Translations under genes and position numbers: made by a program | Part shown: piece by piece, positions 19,051-27,963 of the stretch | Numbering within the stretch: position 1 is the first letter of the stretch | How the letters are laid out: each line of letters starts with the position of its first letter | Notes under the pieces: model-generated | Databases searched by the model: none | What the model saw: the letters and a program-made list of their open reading frames with translations, nothing else | Told to the model about the DNA's origin: nothing | Origin: Demequina sp. B12 | GTDB lineage: Bacteria; Actinomycetota; Actinomycetes; Actinomycetales; Demequinaceae | DNA length: 64,000 nt | Assembly (NCBI RefSeq): GCF_028823635.1 | Contig: NZ_JAPEHU010000001.1 | Span: 496,001-560,000, forward strand | Direction of reading: 5' to 3'

Positions 19051-19737
19051 ATGGCCTCCCGGCGTACCTACGGTTCCTACAACGACGGTTGCGCGTCCGC
19101 ACACGCGCTGGACCTCATCGGTGAACGGTGGACCTTGCTGGTGGTGCGCGAGCTTCTGCTTGGCCCCAAACGGTTTGCGGAACTCGAGCGCGACATTCTG
19201 GGTCTGAGCCCTACGGTGTTGTCGCAGCGCCTCCGGGAACTGGAAGAACGCGGCATTGTTGAACGCCGCACCCTGCCGGCCCCCGCCCGTGTCGACGTCT
19301 ACGGCCTCACGCCGTGGGGTGCACGGCTCGAGGCGGTCAATGCGGCGTTGTCGGCCTGGGCGGTGGAGTCACCGAACCTGCCGTGGGACGCGGACATGAG
19401 CCCAGACACGCTGGTGCTGGCCATGCGTGCGCATGCGCGACCGGTCGCGTCCGTTGACGGGCCTGTGCGGGTGGCGCTGACCCTCGAGGATTCCCGCCTC
19501 GTGGACGCCCCTGCCGTGACCTATCTCGCCACCGTCTCAGCGGAGGGAACGACGGTGGAGCGGGAAGCGGAACCCGGTCCCGTCGATGCGGAGATTCACG
19601 CGACAACTGCCGAGTGGAAAGCCTGCGTCATCGGCGGCGCACCTGTGGAGAGCCGGCCTGGCACCCGGGTCGTGGGGCGGGCCGATGCTGCGGAGACTGT
19701 GCTTCTCGGGACGCGTCTTGAGGTGGGCTCCGAGTAG
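19051..19737 (+). CDS. HxlR-family winged-helix regulator
   Basis: The protein has 228 residues. The HxlR domain spans about residues 10-105. It opens with a conserved Cys (NDGCASAHALDLIGERWTLL) that in relatives can sense oxidants or aldehydes, then GPKRFAELERDILGLSPTVLSQRLRELEERGIV. The C-terminal ~110 residues form an extra domain, resembling the SCP2-like extension of some HxlR proteins. It is divergent from the MDMPI-like gene, a probable target. It starts without a ribosome site, consistent with leaderless translation. Confidence 0.9.
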   Translation: MASRRTYGSYNDGCASAHALDLIGERWTLLVVRELLLGPKRFAELERDILGLSPTVLSQRLRELEERGIVERRTLPAPARVDVYGLTPWGARLEAVNAALSAWAVESPNLPWDADMSPDTLVLAMRAHARPVASVDGPVRVALTLEDSRLVDAPAVTYLATVSAEGTTVEREAEPGPVDAEIHATTAEWKACVIGGAPVESRPGTRVVGRADAAETVLLGTRLEVGSE

Positions 19738-19788
19738 TTCGTTGTGGCCGACCACCATCGATTGGCCAACACTTCACCAAGGTATTTT

Positions 19789-19800
19789 TACCGACTGGTA
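19789..19800. promoter_or_regulatory. short palindrome TACCGACTGGTA before the exporter gene
   Basis: TACC and GGTA arms around GACT, just upstream of a TACACT hexamer (19806-19811) that could be the -10 of the Bcr/CflA exporter. It may be an operator; weak. Confidence 0.35.
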
Positions 19801-19902
19801 GGGAATACACTGGATCTACCTGCGTTGGTGTGAGAGTCCCCGACACGCGCCGCGACTCCGCCCGCGCACGCCATTGATGTCACCCCTCAAGCTCGAAAGA
19901 GT

Positions 19903-21207
19903 GTGCCTTTTTTGTCTGCCCGCACCGACGTCTCTCACGCGACGAACGTCCCCACCGACCCCACCACCGTCGTTGTGCCCCCGCACCCCGGCGGTGCTGA
20001 AGCGCCTGCCATCTCAGGCAAGCGCCGGCTGGCATACGTACTGATCCTCGGTGCGCTCATCGCGCTCGGCCCCTTCACCGTTGACCTGTACCTCCCGGCA
20101 TTCCCCACCGTCGCCGCGGACCTCCAGGCTAGCGACGCCGCGATCCAGATGACCCTCACCGCGACCATGATCGGTTTTGGTCTGGGGCAGCTCATCGTGG
20201 GCCCACTGTCGGATGCCGTCGGACGCAAGAAGCCGCTACTGATCGCCACCACGGTGCACATCGTCGCCTCCCTCGCGATCGTCGTGGCCCCCACCGTCGA
20301 AGCCGTCATGGTCGCTCGCGTGTTCCAAGGCATCGGCGCTGCTGGTGGAGCCGTGGTCGCCATGGCGATGGTGCGCGACATGTTCCACGGCCAAGCCCTG
20401 ATCCGCATGCTCGCCAACATGGCACTCGTCACGGGCGTTGCGCCGGTGATCGCGCCCGTCATCGGATCCCAGCTGCTGCGCGTCGTGGACTGGAGAGAAA
20501 TCTTCGTCGTCCTGGCTTGCTACGGCGTCCTCATGCTCGCCATCTCCAAGTTTGTGCTGCACGAAACGCGCCCCAAGCATGTCCGCGGAAGACTCAGCCT
20601 GAGCGAGGTGGGCCGCCGCTACCGCCACCTGCTCACGGACGGCGTGTTCGTGGGAATCGCAGTCGTGGGCGCCATGGGGTTCACCGCGCTGTTCGCCTAC
20701 CTGTCGTCGTCCTCGTTCGTCTTGCAGGACCAGTACGGACTCACCGCACAGCAGTACGGCTTCGTGTTCGGTCTCAACGCAGCCGGACAGATCGTGTGCG
20801 TCCAGGTGGGAAGCCGCCTCATGCGTCGGTTCGCGCCCCGGACCGTCGCCACCATCGGCGTCATCCTCATGTCCTCCGGAGCTGTCGCGCTTGCCGTGTG
20901 CTCGCTCCTGGGTGCCGGGCTCGTGGGCGTGATTGTTCCGCTGCTGTTCCTGGTGCCGCCACTGGGACTTGTGATGCCTGCCGTGCAAGTCATGGCGCTC
21001 AACGGCCACGGAGCAGAGGCAGGTACGGCCGCGTCGCTGATTGGCGCAAGCAACAACATCGTCGCCGGCGCAGTGACGCCGCTCATCGGTGTGCTCGGCA
21101 TGTCCGCGATGTCCATGGCGATCGTGATGATTCTGGCGCTCGCGGTTGCTCACGTGGCGCTGTGGGTGGTGGTGCGTCCGCGCACCACGAACGCAGTCAT
21201 CGTCTAA
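19903..21207 (+). CDS. Bcr/CflA-family multidrug MFS exporter
   Basis: A 12-helix drug/H+ antiporter. The protein has 434 residues, with a soluble Pro/Thr-rich N-terminus of about 40 residues and then 12 hydrophobic segments. The Bcr/CflA signature LGPFTVDLYLPAFPTVA is in helix 1 (about residues 57-73), and the MFS motif GPLSDAVGRKKPLL is in the first cytoplasmic loop (about 103-116). The GTG start at 19903 has GAAAGAG upstream; other starts in frame are possible. A palindrome at 19789 may regulate it. Confidence 0.92.
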   Translation: MPFLSARTDVSHATNVPTDPTTVVVPPHPGGAEAPAISGKRRLAYVLILGALIALGPFTVDLYLPAFPTVAADLQASDAAIQMTLTATMIGFGLGQLIVGPLSDAVGRKKPLLIATTVHIVASLAIVVAPTVEAVMVARVFQGIGAAGGAVVAMAMVRDMFHGQALIRMLANMALVTGVAPVIAPVIGSQLLRVVDWREIFVVLACYGVLMLAISKFVLHETRPKHVRGRLSLSEVGRRYRHLLTDGVFVGIAVVGAMGFTALFAYLSSSSFVLQDQYGLTAQQYGFVFGLNAAGQIVCVQVGSRLMRRFAPRTVATIGVILMSSGAVALAVCSLLGAGLVGVIVPLLFLVPPLGLVMPAVQVMALNGHGAEAGTAASLIGASNNIVAGAVTPLIGVLGMSAMSMAIVMILALAVAHVALWVVVRPRTTNAVIV

Positions 21208-21233
21208 CCACCGCCACCGTCTGACGCACCCGC

Positions 21234-21239
21234 TAGCGT
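21234..21239 (+). promoter_or_regulatory. -10 hexamer TAGCGT, leaderless start of the DJ-1 gene
   Basis: TAGCGT, 6-nt gap, then ATG 21246. Confidence 0.45.
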
Positions 21240-21245
21240 GGGCTC

Positions 21246-21848
21246 ATGTCCCTACGCATCGGAATCCTGGTCTTTGACACGTTTGATCTGATCGACGCCG
21301 GCGGTCCCTACGAGGTTTTCCTCACGGCGTCACGCCTACGCGAACGGGCTGGGTTGCCTGCGCCGTTTGAGGTGGTGTTGGTGAGCCCCGGCGGTCGCGA
21401 CGCCACCGCATACGGCGGCATGACACTGACCGGGCTGGCCGATGCCGCCACGACCTCTGTCGACGCCGTCGTGGTCCCGGGCACCATTGACATTGAAGGC
21501 GCCATGAAGGACGTCGAACTCCGTGACACCGTCGCGGCGCTCGTGGGGGCCAGCGATCTCGCGTCGTCAGTGTGTACCGGATCGTTCCTGCTGGCCCGCG
21601 CGGGAGTCCTCGAAGGCCTGGCTGCGACCACCCATTGGGAGGACGTGCTGGCACTGGGAGAGGAGAACGTCTCCGAGTCCGTCGCGGGGGTGCGCTGGGT
21701 GGACGCCGGTGACGTCGTCACCAGCGGTGGGTTGACGTCCGGCATGCACATGGCGCTACACCTGGTGGCGCGGCTGGCCGATGCTGACTTGGCTCACGCG
21801 ACGGCACGCCAACTCGATATGGACTGGAGCGAGGACCCGCAGCGCTAA
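21246..21848 (+). CDS. DJ-1/PfpI-family protein
   Basis: The 200 residues form a single class I glutamine amidotransferase-like fold. The nucleophile elbow with Cys is SSVCTGSFLLARAG at about residues 115-128, and the early acidic residue is in DAGGPYEVF near 18-26. It lacks an AraC DNA-binding domain, unlike the GlxA-type protein at 58258. Relatives include isonitrile hydratases and glyoxalase-like enzymes; the His after the Cys and THWEDV (about 137-142) fit the isonitrile-hydratase side. Reaction unproven. Confidence 0.85.
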   Translation: MSLRIGILVFDTFDLIDAGGPYEVFLTASRLRERAGLPAPFEVVLVSPGGRDATAYGGMTLTGLADAATTSVDAVVVPGTIDIEGAMKDVELRDTVAALVGASDLASSVCTGSFLLARAGVLEGLAATTHWEDVLALGEENVSESVAGVRWVDAGDVVTSGGLTSGMHMALHLVARLADADLAHATARQLDMDWSEDPQR

Positions 21849-21861
21849 CGACGGCGCCACG

Positions 21862-21886
21862 CCCCTGAGCGGCTAGCCCTCAGGGG
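21862..21886. terminator. hairpin between convergent genes
   Basis: CCCCTGAG (21862-21869) and CTCAGGGG (21879-21886) are perfect 8-bp arms. The loop contains the stop codon of the sigma-fusion gene. Confidence 0.7.
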
Positions 21887-24860
21887 TGATGGTCACCGCG
21901 AAGGTGCCCACAAAGAAGTTGTCGCCGTTGGTCGACACCGTGATCTGGTGAACGCCCGCATCAACCGCCACCGGCTTGAACGGCTTCGCATCCGTTCCGA
22001 GCGAGTTTGCGAACATCGATCCGGTGGCGAACGAATCGCCAGCGTCGTCCACGGCACCTTCCGTGGAGCCACGGAGGGGGATCACGGGAGAACCGTCGAT
22101 CGTGACCTGGTCTCCACGCGTGCCGTAGTCCGTCTCGAATGCCGTCCAGGACAACGCCACATCGGCGTCAGTTGCGGTCTCGAACGTGCGGGTGGCGGGT
22201 GCACTGCTGGAGACCCAGTGGGGGCCTTCCAACAGCTTCACGGACGATCCAGCCGGGATGTCCTCGTGCTCGTACACCACCGTCAGTGTGAAGCCCGCGT
22301 AATACGTGGGGTCATCGTCGCCGCGGCCAGCCGCGGTCGCGATGTCCGCGAGCGAGTAGGCGCCCGCTCCGGCGTCCTTCACCAAGTCCGTGACATCTGC
22401 ACGGCTGAGGTAGTACTCGCGTCCGTCCTTAGAAAGGATGTGCAGTTCCGAGTTCAACACCGGCATGAAGTCTCCGCCAGGAACGCGTAGCAGTGCCGAA
22501 CTGAGATTGCCGCTCCACGCATCGGTCATGCCGCCGCCGCCGTTGTCCCGGGTATGACGGTTGGCAGACCACTCGAGTGTCGCGTGCGTGACCACGGCTC
22601 CCGCAGGGATCTCGACCTGTGTAGTGGCGCCGTTACGCTGCCAGTCCTCTTCCGTGAGCTCGACCATGCGGTCGCCAAAGAAGTTGTTGTCCTTGCGCAG
22701 TGCGGAATCGGGCAGGAGGCCATTGCCCATGGCTCGCGAGCAGTCCGCGGCAGGGGCCGCCGCGGGAGCGCAACCCAGGAGCGGCGCGCCGAACTGCTTG
22801 ACGCCCAGTCCGCCCTGGCCTTCATAGCCATCGCCCAAGTCATCGTCGGTCGCGACGACGCCGGTGCGCACCGTGTAGGTGTCCGTGATCTCTCCTGCGG
22901 AGACTGTGAAGGTCGTGGTCGCGTCGTCCGCGAGCGTGTCCACGGCGAGCGCAATACCCAAGTCCAGGGTTGCTTCCTGTCCGGCACCCACTTCGGCGGT
23001 TTCGCAGGTGAGGACCTGGGAGTCCGCGGACAGCGAGCACTGCCACGACTCCACATCGAAGCTAGTGCCGGCATTGGCCGAGACGTGGCGCGTCAACGCC
23101 TCCACGTTGCCCGCTTCAAGCCCACCAACACCGCCCGGAAGAGCGAACGTCAGCCCGGCCGGCAACGCGATGGTCGCCGTGACATCGGGCACCGCGGTAG
23201 CCGAGTCATTGGCCACGGCCATACTGATCTGCGGCTCCGACCGCGAGATCTCCAAGACGCCCAAGGCTGACCGGCCGATGCGCAAGGTCCCCGTCGGTTC
23301 CGAGGGGTCGCCCGGGTCTGTGGTGGGGTCCGGGTCAGGGCGAGGCTCGGGGTCGGTGGGAGTCGTGGGATCTGTCGGCGTCGTGGGGTCAGTGGTGCCA
23401 GTGCCGCCACCTGTGGATCCACCAGTGCTGCCCCCGGTTGAACCGCCTGAAGATCCGCCCGTGCTGCCATCGGCAGAAGAGTCACCGGCATCGGGAGTGG
23501 TGGGATCGGTGCTGACCTCGGACACGTCGCTGTCGGCATCCACTGCAGCCGCGCCGTCGCCAGTGGCGCCGCTCGCAGCCACCAGGGCAACATCGGAGCC
23601 GCCCACAGAAGCGGTACCGCCCTCACCTGCCGCAAGGACTGCCTCGTCTTCGGCGCCTGCGTTGCCCTCGTCCTCCGGTGCCGTCGGGTCCACAGAGGTG
23701 CCAGCATCGGCCCCTTCTGTGTCCTGGGTGCCGTCGGCAAGGTTCTTGCCGAACGCATCGACAGGTTCGCCTGCACGTTCCGCGATCGGTCCGGTGGGGT
23801 CGTCCGCGGTGCTCGTGGAGTTCGTCAGTAGCGTCACCCCACCCAACACCAAACTCGCAGCCCCCACGACGGCGGCAGCGGGCATCGCCAACTGCGTCAG
23901 GGTGCCGGTAATGCCCGCAACACTGAGCCCGCCAATGATGCCCGCAGCCCCGGAGGCTCCGCCCGCACCGGCCGCGCCAGCGCCCGCCGCGCCCGCACCT
24001 CCAGCACCACCCGCGGCCGCGAGACCCTCAGGACCAAACGCACCACCGATCGGCAACCCGCCCTCAAGCGCACCCACGCCCACAGCGCCCAAAAAGAGCG
24101 GCGCGATCACGGCGCGCATGCCGCGGTTCACATCTTCCAGTTCCACCACCAAGGCAGTGCAACGGCCACAGCTCTTGACGTGGGCGTCGATGCGAGTGTG
24201 CTCACGCTTCGACAGGCCACCCCGCACATAGGAACCCAGTTGCGAGTTGGCCTCCATGCAGTCCACCTCATCGGAGGTGGCAAGGTGCTGCTGCAAGTAC
24301 GCCTGACGCAGAGCTTCACGCGCACGGTAGGCCAACGCGGCTACACCATTGGCGCTCAACCCCAGCAGGGGAGCGATCTCCTTAGGGGCCTTCTTTTCGA
24401 CCTCGGTGTACCACAGCACTGCCTGCCACCGTTCAGGGAGGGAACGGAAAGCATCGGCCACCATGGACTTCTCGAAACCCTCGAGTGCCGGCTCATCTGA
24501 GGAAGCCTCGAAACCCAGCGCAGACTCGTATGGCGACATGTCGTCACGCGGCTTAGTCCGGATGCCCTTGTTGATGACATCCAAACCCGTGCGGCGCACG
24601 ATCGTAAAGAGGTATGCGCGGAACGCCAGGTCTGGACCGTCACCCTGTTGCAATGCACGCAGCACGCGAGAGAACGACTCGGACACGACGTCGTCAACGT
24701 CGGAAGGGGAGTTCGTGTACTGGGCGGCAACCTTCCGCGCCGCACCCACGTGCCGTTCGTAGAGCACGCCAAAGGCAGCCGGATCGCCGGCGCGTACGCC
24801 TGCGATCAGCTCAGGATCGCTGGACGTTTCCTTCCACAGCGCGATCGCCTCGGAACTCAT
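21873..24860 (-). CDS. ECF sigma factor fused to membrane and surface domains
   Basis: The protein has 995 residues, starting at ATG 24860 (GGAGGACC upstream). In order: sigma region 2 at about residues 10-80 (AFGVLYERHVGAARKVA, DVDDVVSESFSRVL); sigma region 4 at about 138-187 (LPERWQAVLWYTEVEKKAPKEIAPLLGLS); a zinc-finger anti-sigma-like segment with His and CGRC at about 222-233; a Gly/Ala-rich stretch; one hydrophobic helix at about 325-347; a long Ser/Thr/Gly/Pro linker to about 522; a DUF11-like Ig domain at about 523-667; and a C-terminal beta-rich region. Transmembrane ECF groups in actinobacteria (such as ECF52/53) have similar heads. Release by proteolysis is inferred. Confidence 0.85.
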   Translation of the reverse strand: MSSEAIALWKETSSDPELIAGVRAGDPAAFGVLYERHVGAARKVAAQYTNSPSDVDDVVSESFSRVLRALQQGDGPDLAFRAYLFTIVRRTGLDVINKGIRTKPRDDMSPYESALGFEASSDEPALEGFEKSMVADAFRSLPERWQAVLWYTEVEKKAPKEIAPLLGLSANGVAALAYRAREALRQAYLQQHLATSDEVDCMEANSQLGSYVRGGLSKREHTRIDAHVKSCGRCTALVVELEDVNRGMRAVIAPLFLGAVGVGALEGGLPIGGAFGPEGLAAAGGAGGAGAAGAGAAGAGGASGAAGIIGGLSVAGITGTLTQLAMPAAAVVGAASLVLGGVTLLTNSTSTADDPTGPIAERAGEPVDAFGKNLADGTQDTEGADAGTSVDPTAPEDEGNAGAEDEAVLAAGEGGTASVGGSDVALVAASGATGDGAAAVDADSDVSEVSTDPTTPDAGDSSADGSTGGSSGGSTGGSTGGSTGGGTGTTDPTTPTDPTTPTDPEPRPDPDPTTDPGDPSEPTGTLRIGRSALGVLEISRSEPQISMAVANDSATAVPDVTATIALPAGLTFALPGGVGGLEAGNVEALTRHVSANAGTSFDVESWQCSLSADSQVLTCETAEVGAGQEATLDLGIALAVDTLADDATTTFTVSAGEITDTYTVRTGVVATDDDLGDGYEGQGGLGVKQFGAPLLGCAPAAAPAADCSRAMGNGLLPDSALRKDNNFFGDRMVELTEEDWQRNGATTQVEIPAGAVVTHATLEWSANRHTRDNGGGGMTDAWSGNLSSALLRVPGGDFMPVLNSELHILSKDGREYYLSRADVTDLVKDAGAGAYSLADIATAAGRGDDDPTYYAGFTLTVVYEHEDIPAGSSVKLLEGPHWVSSSAPATRTFETATDADVALSWTAFETDYGTRGDQVTIDGSPVIPLRGSTEGAVDDAGDSFATGSMFANSLGTDAKPFKPVAVDAGVHQITVSTNGDNFFVGTFAVTITPEG

Positions 24861-25031
24861 GGTGCTCTGGTCCTCCCACCGTGCACATAGTTTGAGGTCT
24901 ATGCTTCCGGCCTGCACGCGCGAAAGCAAGGCGCTTGGTGCGCAATTGGTCACACTTCGTTCTAGACATACCGAACAAAAAATTCTGACAAAAGCGCGTC
25001 ATAGCCAGGATGGACGCCACTCTCATCAGTC

Positions 25032-25796
25032 ATGAACCAGGTCGGAGCCGCCGCCCCCACCGCAGCACTGCTGCGTGAATGGGAGCGTTCGAGCGTGCAA
25101 TCGGTCTGGTTGCGGCCCGGAGACTGGTACACGCCGGCAGCAGAAGCGCTCGTCGAAGCACTTGAAGCTCGCCTCGACACCGCACCCGCGGCCTACCGTC
25201 TAGGGCAGGCCCGGTCCGCAGCAGGGGTCGGCATTACTGAAGCGATCGACGACATGGGAGTGCTCTTCCGCGCCGCCGGTTACGAGTCCGCTCCCATTCG
25301 TTCCGTCCGGTCGCTATGCCAAGGATGGACCGAGGGCACCCCGGACGCTTCCGCCGTACCGACCATGACCGATGCCGAATCCGGCCTGGGTACGCCCGAA
25401 TACTTGGTGCAACGCCTCGCAGAGGCGTACGGGGCCGCTGCTCGTAGCGGAAGCGCCGTGGGCCACAGCCACGCGCTCGTGATGATCGACGTATCCGTCG
25501 AAGACTCCGACCCTTGGCAGCGCATGGCACGCAACGCCGCCATCGGCGAAGCGCTCCGCAGTGCTTACGGGCAAGGCCACCCCATGGCCCGCCTGGGTGA
25601 AGGTCTTTACGCCGTGCTCGTCACCCGCGACGATTCGCTGGGCTCCGGCATCGCCGCGCTTCGAGACCACGTGTCCGAGCGTGCCGTCGCCATGCGAGTC
25701 GACAACCTGATGCGTCAACCCCCGCGTGTGTGGATCGAATCCCTTCCCGGCACACACGCGTACGCCACCGAACTGGTGGAGTCATTGCAACGTTGA
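25032..25796 (+). CDS. hypothetical cytoplasmic protein, possibly degenerate GGDEF-like
   Basis: The protein has 254 residues, with no signal or membrane segment. The first ~70 residues are helical (LREWERSSVQSVWLRPGDWYTPAAEALVEALEARLD). The last ~110 residues run strand-helix-strand (ALVMIDVSVEDSDPW, RLGEGLYAVLVTRDD, RVWIESLPGTHAYATELVESL), an order that faintly resembles a nucleotide-cyclase/GGDEF fold without its signature. It is divergent from the sigma fusion with 171 bp between starts, so it may be linked to that regulator. A terminator hairpin follows. I do not recognise the family. Confidence 0.65.
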   Translation: MNQVGAAAPTAALLREWERSSVQSVWLRPGDWYTPAAEALVEALEARLDTAPAAYRLGQARSAAGVGITEAIDDMGVLFRAAGYESAPIRSVRSLCQGWTEGTPDASAVPTMTDAESGLGTPEYLVQRLAEAYGAAARSGSAVGHSHALVMIDVSVEDSDPWQRMARNAAIGEALRSAYGQGHPMARLGEGLYAVLVTRDDSLGSGIAALRDHVSERAVAMRVDNLMRQPPRVWIESLPGTHAYATELVESLQR

Positions 25797-25814
25797 GGGG
25801 ACTCACAGGGGGAC

Positions 25815-25853
25815 GAGGGGTTGGTACCGAGCTGAGGGCGGTACCAACCCCTC
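25815..25853. terminator. bidirectional terminator hairpin
   Basis: Perfect 14-bp arms 25815-25828 and 25840-25853 with an 11-nt loop, between the unknown gene and hspR, which converge here. Confidence 0.88.
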
Positions 25854-25899
25854 AACTCTTGACCCCGGCGCAAGACATGGTCGCCGCCTAGGCCTGCGC

Positions 25900-26313
25900 C
25901 TACTGCTGCAGCCCGCGCCACACCACCAACGAGCGGCCTTCGTCGCGGCTGGCGCGCCTTCCGCGCTCCACAATCACCACGTGTCCGGTAGGGCCGGTAG
26001 TGAACACGCGGGAGCCAACATCGGCCTTGGGGCGCATCTTCTCCACCTCAGCCTCCAGCCGCTCCACCTTCTTCTGAAGAGTGAGGATGCGGGCAATGCC
26101 GGCGAGGTTGATGCCTTCGTCCTGGCTCATGCGCTGGATCTCGCGCAGCACCGCAACGTCCCGCAGCGAGTAACGGCGGCCGCCGCCAGCACGCCGGCGG
26201 GGGACAACCAAACCTAGGCGGTCGTATTGGCGCAACGTCTGCGCATGCATGCCAGCCAACTCTGCGGCGGCAGAGATCAGGAAGACCGGCTCGTCAACGT
26301 CGGGCTGCTCCAT
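25900..26313 (-). CDS. hspR: heat-shock repressor HspR (MerR family)
   Basis: Represses the dnaK operon by binding HAIR inverted repeats, using DnaK as corepressor. The protein has 137 residues. The MerR-type helix-turn-helix is at about residues 10-50 (LISAAAELAGMHAQTLRQYDRLGLVVPRR), followed by GGGRRYSLRDVAVLREIQRMS. A coiled coil follows at about 80-100 (LTLQKKVERLEAEVEKM). AAGGAGG precedes the start. It is the last gene of dnaK-grpE-dnaJ-hspR, the standard actinobacterial order. Confidence 0.96.
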   Translation of the reverse strand: MEQPDVDEPVFLISAAAELAGMHAQTLRQYDRLGLVVPRRRAGGGRRYSLRDVAVLREIQRMSQDEGINLAGIARILTLQKKVERLEAEVEKMRPKADVGSRVFTTGPTGHVVIVERGRRASRDEGRSLVVWRGLQQ

Positions 26314-26346
26314 CGTTGGCCTCCTTCCCTTAAGGCGAGATTACGG

Positions 26347-27297
26347 CTACTTAGCTGCGTCGTCGTACAGGCGCGAGCGGGGTTCGTGTTTGGCCGATGC
26401 CAGGGCGAACGCCTGCAGCGCTTCCTTCGCTTTGCGGGTGAGCTTCTTTGGCACATCCACCTGGACCGTCACCAGAAGATCACCGGGACCAGACTTGGGT
26501 TGCAGGCCGCGGCCCTTGACGCGCAGCGTGGTGCCGGACGTCGTGCCCTCGGGAACCTTGACCTTGACGCGGTCGCCTTCCAACGTGGGCACCTCAACGG
26601 TCGCGCCCAGCGCGGCCTCGTCAAACGTGACCGGCAGCGAGATGCGCAGGTTCTTGCCGTCCATGGTGAACACCGGATGCTTCGCGACATGCACGGTCAG
26701 AATCAGGTCGCCAGCGGGACCGCCGTTCATTCCCGCACGGCCCTTGCCGGCAATGCGGATCTTCTTACCGCTAGCCACTCCCACGGGAAGGCGTGTCTTC
26801 ACGGTGCCCGTGGACGTACGCAACGAGATGGTGTCGCCCAGCGCAGCCTGACGGAACGTCACCTCAGTGGCGGCCGCAACATCGGCTCCCTTTTGAGGTC
26901 CGCGCTGGAAGCCGCCACCGCCGAACATGTTGGCCAAGACATCCTCAAAGCCCTGTGCGCGGTATTGCTGACCGCTGCCGGGACCACCGGAGAACATGCT
27001 GGAGAACACGTCTTCAAAGCCCGCGCCGCCAGCGCCGCCCGCCTGGAATCGAGGACCGCCACCACCCATCGCGCGGATGGCGTCGTACTGCTTGCGCTGC
27101 TCAGCATCGGACAAGACCCCGTACGCCTCGCCCACTTCCTTGAAGCGCTGCTCTGCGGCAGCGTCCCCCGGGTTGCGGTCCGGGTGCAGGTCGCGGGCAA
27201 GCCGACGGTAAGACTTCTTCACCTCATCGGCTGAGGCGTCCTTGGAGACGCCCAAAGTGGAGTAGAAGTCCTTGGTGAACCAATCCTGACTAGACAT
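26347..27297 (-). CDS. dnaJ: DnaJ co-chaperone without zinc finger (CbpA-like)
   Basis: Stimulates DnaK ATPase and delivers substrates. The protein has 316 residues. The J domain spans about residues 9-75 with HPD in DLHPDRNPG near 38-46. A Gly/Phe-rich linker follows at about 78-140 (GGGGPRFQAGGAGG, MFGGGGFQRG), then two beta-sandwich substrate domains. The CXXCXGXG zinc repeats are absent, as in CbpA and in the DnaJ1 of several actinobacteria. A full DnaJ is expected elsewhere. GAAAGGAGG precedes the start. Confidence 0.95.
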   Translation of the reverse strand: MSSQDWFTKDFYSTLGVSKDASADEVKKSYRRLARDLHPDRNPGDAAAEQRFKEVGEAYGVLSDAEQRKQYDAIRAMGGGGPRFQAGGAGGAGFEDVFSSMFSGGPGSGQQYRAQGFEDVLANMFGGGGFQRGPQKGADVAAATEVTFRQAALGDTISLRTSTGTVKTRLPVGVASGKKIRIAGKGRAGMNGGPAGDLILTVHVAKHPVFTMDGKNLRISLPVTFDEAALGATVEVPTLEGDRVKVKVPEGTTSGTTLRVKGRGLQPKSGPGDLLVTVQVDVPKKLTRKAKEALQAFALASAKHEPRSRLYDDAAK

Positions 27298-27326
27298 GAG
27301 CGCCTCCTTTCGGTGCTGCCTGGGTG

Positions 27327-27893
27327 TTATTCGGGTTGCGCAACGATGACGCGAGCAGGACGCACTACGCGGTCGCCGATGCGGTGGCCCGGCTGCGCTA
27401 CCAGCTGCACGGTGGGAACGGAGACGTCTGCGGAGGCCTGCGAGGTCAGGGCCTCGTGGACGTTGGGGTCGAACTCGTCGCCTTCGGCGCCAAAGCTCGA
27501 CCAGCCCAAACGGCCCAGCGCGTCTTCAAGCTTGACTGCGATGGACGCGAACGGACCGTCTTCGAGGTCACCGTGTTCGCGGGCCTTCAGAACGTCGTCC
27601 AAGACGGGGATCAGTGACTCGATGACCTTGGCGGTGGCTTGTTCGCCCATCGCCTCGCGGTCACGGTCCACGCGCTTGCGGTAGTTCACAAACTCGGCTT
27701 GCAGGCGCTGCAGGTCCGCGAAGTGCTCTGCGGCCTTGGCTTCTGCCGCGGCGAGGTCGCTGTCGAACGCATCGGCTTCGCTTTGGGTTTCCGCCTGCGC
27801 GCGGGCCGCTTCCTCGTTGAGGATCGCTTCGGCTTCAGACAAGGCGTCCTGGTTGTCGCCGTTGTCGTCGGGGGTGGGGGTGGTGTCAGTCAT
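27327..27893 (-). CDS. grpE: nucleotide exchange factor GrpE
   Basis: Releases ADP from DnaK. The protein has 188 residues from ATG 27893. An acidic, disordered N-terminus of about 55 residues leads into a long dimerisation coiled coil (AAEHFADLQRLQAEFVNYRKRVDRDRE, about 52-78). The C-terminal beta domain ends with QLVAQPGHRIGDRVVRPARVIVA. Further upstream codons in frame exist but overlap nothing conserved. It is 70 bp downstream of dnaK. Confidence 0.95.
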   Translation of the reverse strand: MTDTTPTPDDNGDNQDALSEAEAILNEEAARAQAETQSEADAFDSDLAAAEAKAAEHFADLQRLQAEFVNYRKRVDRDREAMGEQATAKVIESLIPVLDDVLKAREHGDLEDGPFASIAVKLEDALGRLGWSSFGAEGDEFDPNVHEALTSQASADVSVPTVQLVAQPGHRIGDRVVRPARVIVAQPE

Positions 27894-27963
27894 GTCACGC
27901 CTTCCGTGAGCGACCGCAGCGGGCGGCAGGAGCATCGTCCCGCCGCCCGCGTGAGCGGTATCG

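Noticed and set aside
23340-23470. Tandem Gly-Gly-Ser-Thr repeats as a mobile repeat
   Set aside because: They are in-frame low-complexity linker in the sigma-surface fusion, normal for surface proteins.
22879-24231. Pro/Ser/Val-rich open frame opposite the sigma-surface fusion
   Set aside because: It mirrors the Gly/Thr/Pro linker of the real gene; no start signal and no domain.
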